Origin: Conidiobolus incongruus B7586
Lineage: Eukaryota; Entomophthoromycota; Entomophthoromycetes; Entomophthorales; Conidiobolaceae
Length of the DNA stretch: 17,782 nucleotides
NCBI GenBank assembly: GCA_000697335.1
Contig: JNEM01007140.1
Coordinates: forward strand, 1 to 17,782
Direction of reading: 5' to 3'
Part shown: positions 12,091-17,782 of the stretch, piece by piece
How the letters are laid out: every line of letters starts with the position of its first letter
How positions within the stretch are numbered: the stretch's first letter is position 1
Translations under genes and position numbers: made by a program
Notes under the pieces: generated by a model
The model's database searches: none
Seen by the model: the letters and a program-made list of their open reading frames with translations, nothing else
Told to the model about the DNA's origin: nothing

Positions 12091-13003
12091 TATGTTTTTT
12101 TCTGATCTTTTTTCTTATTTGTTGATAGCTAGAGATTTATTATATAATACTATATTATAAGGTTCCTATAGTTAATAAATTATTTATAAATCATTATGCA
12201 AATTAGAACAAATATCATTAATGAATATCTTATTACTATTTTAATAAAATTCCAAATGAAACGATAATATATGATTTTATAGAATATTTACAATGATTGA
12301 ATGGTAAAAAATATATTAATAAATATTGTGATTTAGAAAAAATAATCAATATTTGAAAAATGAAAAACTCCAAAATGTTCTGTATAATTCTTTTTTGATG
12401 CTATAGTTAATTTATTGAATTTATTATTATTTGGCATTTTTTATATATTATGCTTTGTGTTAAAATTTTTAATTATAATTTTAAAAAATTTAACAATTTA
12501 AAATTTCTTATTAGCAAACTCAAATACTATATAACTATTCTATAATTTTCAAATTTGGAAGTATAAAATTAAATACTTTTAATAGAGTAGTAGTAAAAAA
12601 TTTAAATATATTAATATTAAAGTATAATATTTAAGAGTTAGATTTCAAAATCAAATATTTAAATATAGTGACAGAAAGAATATATCTGATAAAAATACCT
12701 ATTTTATCTTAGTATAATAACGCTTATTAATAATATATTCAATTAAAATAATTTAAATTCGAATTTGCATAATCATTTGATATAATAATTTTATAATTAT
12801 TCTGAAACTGAATTTACTTATATAGTGATGATTATAGTGTTTTAAATATTAATTTTGTTTAAATCAACCTTTAATAATAAATGACAAAGGTCAACAGAAC
12901 TAGAAATATTAATAATGAAATATAAATAATATTAAAATCTATATATGTCTCATTATAAAAGATTTGTTCTAATTAAGACTATGTGGTTGATATAACTTAA
13001 GTA
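12091..13003. other. AT-rich intergenic DNA, nothing recognised
   Basis: About 0.9 kb of AT-rich sequence lies between the transcription factor relic and the mariner element. No open frame, RNA gene or repeat is evident on either strand. The 3' untranslated region of the former duplicate gene would lie in the first part. The final TA (13004-13005) just beyond this stretch is the left target dinucleotide of the mariner insertion. Confidence 0.5.
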
Positions 13004-13005
13004 TA

Positions 13006-13040
13006 TTAGTATGGAAATTAAGAAATGGTAAATTTTTTAA
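13006..13040 (+). repeat. Left terminal inverted repeat of the mariner element
   Basis: The outer 17 bases TTAGTATGGAAATTAAG pair with the right end at 14308-14324, and the similarity continues with one gap to roughly 30 bases. The same end is present, less changed, at 17443. Just inside, GGAAATTAA is followed 15 bases later by a near-inverted copy (TTAATTTCT here, TTAATTTCC in the copy at 17443). Confidence 0.8.
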
Positions 13041-13197
13041 TTTCTGATCTTTCAAACATATTATATATTTTGAAATATTTTATATATTTAAAATATATAG
13101 GAAAATAAATACTTTCAAACTTTATATATAAATATTCGATTTTAATTATTTTTTTATTTAAATATTTTGATTTTAAAATTTATATTTAAATTTAATT

Positions 13198-14240
13198 ATA
13201 TTTAAACTAAATTTTGATTATCAAAAAGCTTTCAATTTTGTATCTTTAAAACATAACCATAAACCTTTTAAAATCATCTAAAACTTGTAAACAGCTTATG
13301 GAGATAGTGCTTTATTTAAAAATACTATATATCACTAAATTTGTGATTTTAAAGCTAAAAGGGATATTATTTAAAATTTATTAAAATCTAAAAGATTAAT
13401 TTCTATTGTTATTTTTTTACTTATTAATAGAGTAAAAAAATATATTAAGAAATACCTTTTTATTTCTGTTAAAGAATTATTATAATAATTTAATATTAAT
13501 TATACAAGCATATTATATTTACATAAGTTTAAATTTAGATTAATTAATAAAAATATAAAATAAATATCTTATAATTTAACAAAAGCCTAAAAGGAAATTA
13601 AAATAGCTATAGCTAAATTAAATTTGTTAAGGTATAACTAACAACAAAGGTTTTTACAGTGAATACTTATAATTAATAAATCTTAAATTTTTTATATAAT
13701 TCTTTACTTAAAAATAAAACAAGATATTAGGTTAAGATAAGTTAATCCCCTTTACAAATTCTAATAAACAAGTACTTTAAATATAAGTGAATACTAATTA
13801 TTATAATGGATTATAATGGTATATAATTTTCTTATTTAATATCTCAAGAAAAATCAAATATTAATAAATTATATATTATTTTTTTAAATAAAACAATTTT
13901 TAAATGGTATTCTTAATATAAATTAAAGACACCTATTATTTTGTATAATAATTATAAAATATATAAAGTTAAAGTTATAAAATATTTTTTATATAAAAAA
14001 AATAGAGAGAGTTATCATAACTAGCACATTCACTTGATTATAACCTATATGATTATAGTTGTTTTAAACAATTAAAAAAATAGCTTGCAAGAAAAAAAAT
14101 TCCTATAAATAAATTAGATTAGTTTATAAAATATTAAATTTTAGTCTTTAATAAAAAGAACTATTTTTTAAGTATTAGAAACTTACCAAAAATATAGTAA
14201 AGAGTTATTAATAATTAAAAAGGCTATTAATTTTATATTA
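13198..14240 (+). pseudogene. Mariner transposase relic, about 345 codons
   Basis: This is a decayed transposase of the mariner type. The N-terminal helix-turn-helix region is readable as QTAYGDSALFKNTIYH-like sequence at 13290-13340, corresponding to the QTAYGDGALSKTTIYCW motif in the copy at 17634. It continues through a LINRVKKYI...ISVKELL piece (second helix-turn-helix) and a YNLTKA-K-EI-IAIAKLNLLRYN piece before the catalytic domain. The first catalytic aspartate, in the family motif TIDES at about residue 160, is now Asn (13675-13677). The second, in the LHDN-like motif, is now Asn at 13947-13949. The third is still Asp (14051-14053, in a worn SPDLAPYDYWLF motif). The 104-base spacing of the last two fits DD34D. 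The start is ATA where the sister copy has ATG. There are more than fifteen in-frame stops, mostly where Gln or Trp is expected, and at least one frameshift before the third catalytic residue. Confidence 0.85.
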
Positions 14241-14289
14241 TTCATTAATTTTTATTTATTATTTATTAATTTATTTATTTAATTTTAAT

Positions 14290-14324
14290 TTCAAAATTGT
14301 GTTATTATTTAATTTCTATATTAA
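14290..14324 (-). repeat. Right terminal inverted repeat of the mariner element
   Basis: Read on the minus strand this end is TTAATATAGAAATTAAA, matching the left end TTAGTATGGAAATTAAG. The differences are all A where the left end has G, as expected from C-to-T decay on the plus strand. TA follows at 14325-14326. Confidence 0.75.
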
Positions 14325-14326
14325 TA

Positions 14327-15609
14327 TTATATTAACTGACAAAAATTTATTTATTTTATCAGATGTTTCAATCAAAAAATATTTATTAATATATAATTTA
14401 AAGATTGAAATATAATAATAATTGCATATCAATATTTAAATATTGATTTTATATAATTATATCTCTGATAATAAGTTAATTAATTAATAGTTGATATAAT
14501 TAAATTTATTATTATCAAAAGAAATGTTTTTCATTATAATCTATATATTGAATGATTAAAAGCTTATTTTCCTTTTGATATAAGTATTTATAATATCAAA
14601 GAGTATAGATTATACTAGTCATCTGATATCATAGTTATTAATAGTAAACTAGAAATTAATAACCAAGTTTAATTATTGTAGCATCTAAATAATTAATTAC
14701 TTCAAATTAGGTAGATATTACACATTATCAAGTTAGATATTATATTGTTATTCAATATATTTTTCTTTTATTGATTCAAAATCGATTGAATTCAATATTG
14801 AATTAAAATATATTGATATACTCTTTCTTTTTTTTTGCTAATTTAATATTTTATATTTAATATTATAAAACTCTTGTAATACTTCTAATGATTTAGATTT
14901 TAAATTTATCTAATTATAAAATCTTCATTGATCATTATTATATATTTTTGAATATTATTAGTTCTTGAAGATATATAATAATAATAATAATATAAAAAAT
15001 TTTACAAACTAATCTTATATATGAAGCTTAAATATTTTATCATTACACTAAAAATAATCTAATAAAATTTTTATTACAGGTATAATAAATTTATTGAATA
15101 TGGTGAGAAAATCATTTTAATAATTATTTTCATAGTATGTGATATTAAAGTGATTAATTTTCAATTTTTTGTAGTCAATTTAATATCTAATTTATAATAT
15201 ATTAACAGTATAATATTCATTTAATTATTCATATTTATTTAAATAAAATTATTTTTCAAAATTCATTGCAGATAATTTCTAAATTTCTTGAAAATATGCA
15301 AGGATTAGGTAATGTTGTTCTAGTTTGAATTGAAATAACCCAATCTAATTTACTCTCTTTGAATAAATTATAAACAGAAATTTCTAATAGTTCTCTAATT
15401 ATATCTGATATCCTTTAAAAGATTAAAAAATAAAAACAATTAAAATTTTTTATCTAATTAGGAATTCACCCCAATTTAATATTAGAAGATCATTAATAAC
15501 AATATTGTCTCTATTTCTGTATTTCAAAAATACCTGTCTGTCTAGATTCGATAGTTAAGTTCACATTACCTCCTGTTCATAGTGGAATTGTTAGTCCATA
15601 ATCAAATGA
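14327..15609. other. AT-rich intergenic DNA
   Basis: No gene is supportable here. Up to about 15270 the sequence is extremely AT-rich, with simple (ATA)n near 14978-14992 and short perfect palindromes such as ATCAATATTTAAATATTGAT (14428-14447), which are expected by chance at this composition. From about 15270 the DNA becomes less AT-rich, leading into the coding-like patch that follows. Scattered peptide-like stretches in two frames there suggest the patch may extend upstream, but the signal is weak. Confidence 0.4.
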
Positions 15610-15903
15610 TATTCTTTAGCTCTTTTATTAGAATTTATCCAAAACCTACATCAGTCACTGAATGAATTATTTAAACCCAGAAGTGATAAGAATAAAAAGG
15701 ATCCAAAAGTTTCTGAATATTTTGCTATGACGTCTCAACAGTAAGTTTTAAGACATATAGTCCCAATATGTTCAAGAGGAGGATTAATAAATAATTTACT
15801 AAATCTTATTACAAGTACTTCTCTAACAACAATCTTTATTTACAAAGCTTCTTATAAAACACAACACTTAATGATATTTAATGAAAATATTACCAAATTT
15901 TAA
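15610..15903 (+). other. Unidentified coding-like relic
   Basis: One plus-strand frame runs for about 97 codons with only a single interruption, where about eight would be expected at the local composition. The region is also visibly less AT-rich than its flanks. The readable peptide includes LALLLEFIQNLHQSLNELF, then a charged segment (RSDKNKKDPK) and IVPICSRGGLINNLLNLI. It lacks a clear start, and the family is not recognised. It could be the remains of a host gene or of a transposable element. No function is proposed. Confidence 0.33.
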
Positions 15904-17440
15904 AGCATGAGATAGAATAAATGGATTTTCACATGATTTCAAAAAAAAATTTGAAATTAGCTTAAATTAAGAAAATTATTATATATTGAATAAAATTTTA
16001 ATAGATATTGTATATTTTTGTCAAATAATCTTATAATTGATATTAATAGAGAATTAACAAACTATATTTATGGGTAAGAATATCCAATCTATTCATTATT
16101 TTACAATACAATGATTATCCTAATATTTTTAAAAATTTATTCAATTGTATATTTTAATTCAAATATGATTACTTACGATATATACAAATACTTGTTATTA
16201 ATAAAATATCCGTTCTTCAATGCTTTACATTACTTATTAATGCTTTATCTATTAATTAAATCATATTTTAATAATTTAATATATAGATACAAATATTATC
16301 GTCTGGAAAACTAATTTCATATTTTAAAAACAGTCAAATTTGATATTCAGATTATTTAATTACAAAAAAGAGGACAGAATAATTATATAATTTTATCTCA
16401 TAGTTTTTATGTCATCTATGGTTTTATTTATTCATTAATTAGATATTTATATTAGATCTATAATTAAATCAAGCAAATATTAATTAATATTATATTGTAA
16501 AATATATATTTGATAGTTTTGAACAATCTTAAAGAATTAATTAATCTTCTTATAAATCTATCATAAATTTTTAATTTATCAGACTCTAGTATATTGATCA
16601 ACACACAAAGATTGTATCATATATTAAAATCGGCTATATATGTCTTATAAATTTATTTTGGTAACCCTGAATATATTAAATTCAGAAATATATGCTGTTT
16701 AGCATTTAAAGCAATATTGTTATTTAATATTTATTAATTATCGGATGTTTTCAATGATTATAGTGAAATATTATAAAAACATAATATATTTGTTAATTAT
16801 ATTTTCACTTTAGAATACATCAAATTATATCTCAAACACTCTGTATCTTGTTATATATGAATTTTACTAGATAATTGAATCAAATTTGAAAATGCTTTTT
16901 AAATATTTTCAAACAAATACATACAATGATATTAATAAATATTTTATATATACAAACTATTAATGCGATGTTATATTCAGACATAATTAAATTCAAAAAT
17001 TCTAATCTTTTAAGAGTCATAATAATTAGAAAAGAGTAAAAAGCTTAAATAACAGACTTTTTAACTTTTTGGAATATTTAAGAATATTATTTATAATAGG
17101 TATCAAACTCAAGTTTAAGTGTATTTATGCTTAATGAAACTTCTATTATTTTATTTAATTTTTTTCACTTATATAAAGTTTTAAATAATACTAATTGGTC
17201 AATTACTGTCATATAAATTTTACAAATTTGACATCAATATAAAACCGATGGTTATTATATCTAATGATAAAACTATATTGTTTAATGAAATCAATATATT
17301 ACCATATGCATTTAAAATATCCATTGAATATATTTATTTGTGTAAGGAAATCTTGAAAATTTTTTAGTTAGATTTTGTTAATTTATAATTAAAAATAGTA
17401 TCAGAAATCGAGTGTCAATATTAGCCTGTAAAAGCGAAGT
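15904..17440. other. AT-rich intergenic DNA
   Basis: No convincing gene is present. An ATG-started frame of 67 codons at 16111-16314 encodes an Ile/Leu/Tyr/Asn-rich hydrophobic sequence of the kind that AT-rich DNA gives by chance, and I do not count it as a gene. No RNA gene or ordered repeat was seen. The TA at 17441-17442 is the left target dinucleotide of the next mariner copy. Confidence 0.45.
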
Positions 17441-17442
17441 TA

Positions 17443-17782
17443 TTAGTATGGAAATTAAGAAATGGCAAATTTTTTAATTTCCAATCTTTCAAACATATTA
17501 TACGTTTTGAAAGATTATATATATATAAAATATATAGGAAAATAAATATTTTCAAACTATATATATATATTCAATTTTAATTATTATTTTTATTAAAATA
17601 TTTTGATTTTAAAATTTACACTTAAATTTAATCATGCTTAAACCAGATTGTGATTATCAAAAGGCTTTTATTTTTGTATCTTTAAAACTTAACCATAAAC
17701 CCTCTAAAATCATCTAAAACTTGCAAACAGCTTATGGAGATGGTGCTTTATCTAAAACTACCATATATTGCTGGATTTGTGA
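17443..17782 (+). mobile_element. Mariner DNA transposon, 5' part (right copy, runs off the window)
   Basis: The first 340 bases of a second well-matched mariner element are present, beginning TTAGTATGGAAATTAAG after a TA (17441-17442). It aligns end to end with 13006-13344 and belongs to the same family and orientation. It has kept many C and G bases that are T or A in the middle copy, so it is nearer to the ancestral sequence. A sub-terminal inverted pair GGAAATTAA (17450-17458) and TTAATTTCC (17474-17482), 15 bases apart, is perfect here. Whether the rest of the element is present cannot be seen. Confidence 0.85.
17634..17782 (+). pseudogene. Mariner transposase, N-terminal part with one in-frame stop
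   Basis: From ATG 17634 the translation begins MLKPDCDYQKAFIFVSLKLN and continues to QTAYGDGALSKTTIYCW at the window edge. That is the N-terminal helix-turn-helix typical of mariner transposases, which binds the terminal repeats in this family. The ATG is kept here but is ATA in the middle copy. Codon 28 (17715-17717) is TAA where glutamine would fit. The same stop stands at the same codon in the middle copy (13279-13281). Apart from this stop the visible 49 codons are intact. Translation from a later start cannot be excluded, but it would remove part of the DNA-binding region. Confidence 0.78.

Larger units (their letters stand above)
13006..14324 (+). mobile_element. Mariner (Tc1/mariner, DD34D type) DNA transposon, full length but inactive
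   Basis: This is a 1.32 kb element, the usual size of a mariner, flanked by TA at 13004-13005 and 14325-14326, the target duplication of the superfamily. The left end reads TTAGTATGGAAATTAAG. The right end reads TTTAATTTCTATATTAA, its reverse complement apart from worn positions, mainly C-to-T or G-to-A. A single transposase relic runs inside on the plus strand (13198 to about 14240). The first 335 bases align with the copy at 17443. The last 160 bases align with the piece at the left window edge. The element is cut-and-paste in type, moved by its own transposase in the nucleus. This copy is dead: the start codon, two catalytic positions and many codons are lost. Confidence 0.88.

Noticed and set aside
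13198-14240. A genetic code in which TAA and TAG mean glutamine, suggested by stops at glutamine positions
   Set aside because: The intact 579-aa gene uses only CAA and CAG for glutamine and has no internal TAA or TAG, so the standard code with C-to-T decay explains the pattern.
14428-14447. A perfect 20-base palindrome
   Set aside because: One or two palindromes of this length are expected by chance in about 18 kb of such AT-rich DNA, and there is no flanking structure to give it meaning.
16111-16314. 67-codon ATG frame encoding an Ile/Leu/Tyr/Asn-rich hydrophobic peptide
   Set aside because: The composition is what AT-rich DNA gives in any frame. It shows no signal peptide pattern, no conserved motif, and no change in base composition.

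Overview
The window looks like a piece of a very AT-rich fungal nuclear genome. The strongest sign is one intact gene for a Zn(II)2Cys6 (Gal4-type) transcription factor, a class that is essentially fungal. There is no sign of bacterial operons, Shine-Dalgarno sites or organellar genes, and no tRNA, rRNA or CRISPR array was seen. The phylum cannot be fixed from the sequence. An early-diverging AT-rich lineage, for example an insect-gut Harpellales fungus, is one guess and no more than that.

Layout, left to right. Bases 1 to about 179 are the 3' end of a degraded mariner DNA transposon. From there to about 7.4 kb is an AT desert with a few slightly less AT-rich islands and no gene I can support. 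A cluster of four TTCCG motifs lies at 7432-7616. The transcription factor gene runs from 7897 to 9636 (+ strand, intronless, 579 aa). After a 0.7 kb AT-rich gap comes a decayed tandem duplicate of the same gene (10374-12090, + strand). It has lost its sixth zinc cysteine and is interrupted many times. A full-length but dead mariner element follows at 13006-14324, with recognisable inverted ends, a TA target duplication and a DD34D-type transposase relic. A short unidentified coding-like relic sits near 15.6-15.9 kb. The 5' part of a third mariner copy, younger-looking than the middle one, starts at 17443 and runs off the window.

How the parts relate. Only the transcription factor at 7897-9636 looks functional. 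Its duplicate shows that a local tandem duplication was followed by loss of one copy. The TTCCG cluster upstream of the intact gene could be a set of zinc-cluster binding sites, possibly for self-regulation, but that is inference. The three mariner copies all point the same way. Where two can be compared, they differ mainly by C-to-T and G-to-A changes, as expected from a RIP-like process or strong AT-directed mutation. I found no convincing undescribed multi-gene system. The best leads are the mariner family of animal-like type in a fungal setting, the stop codon shared by two of its copies, and the TTCCG cluster.
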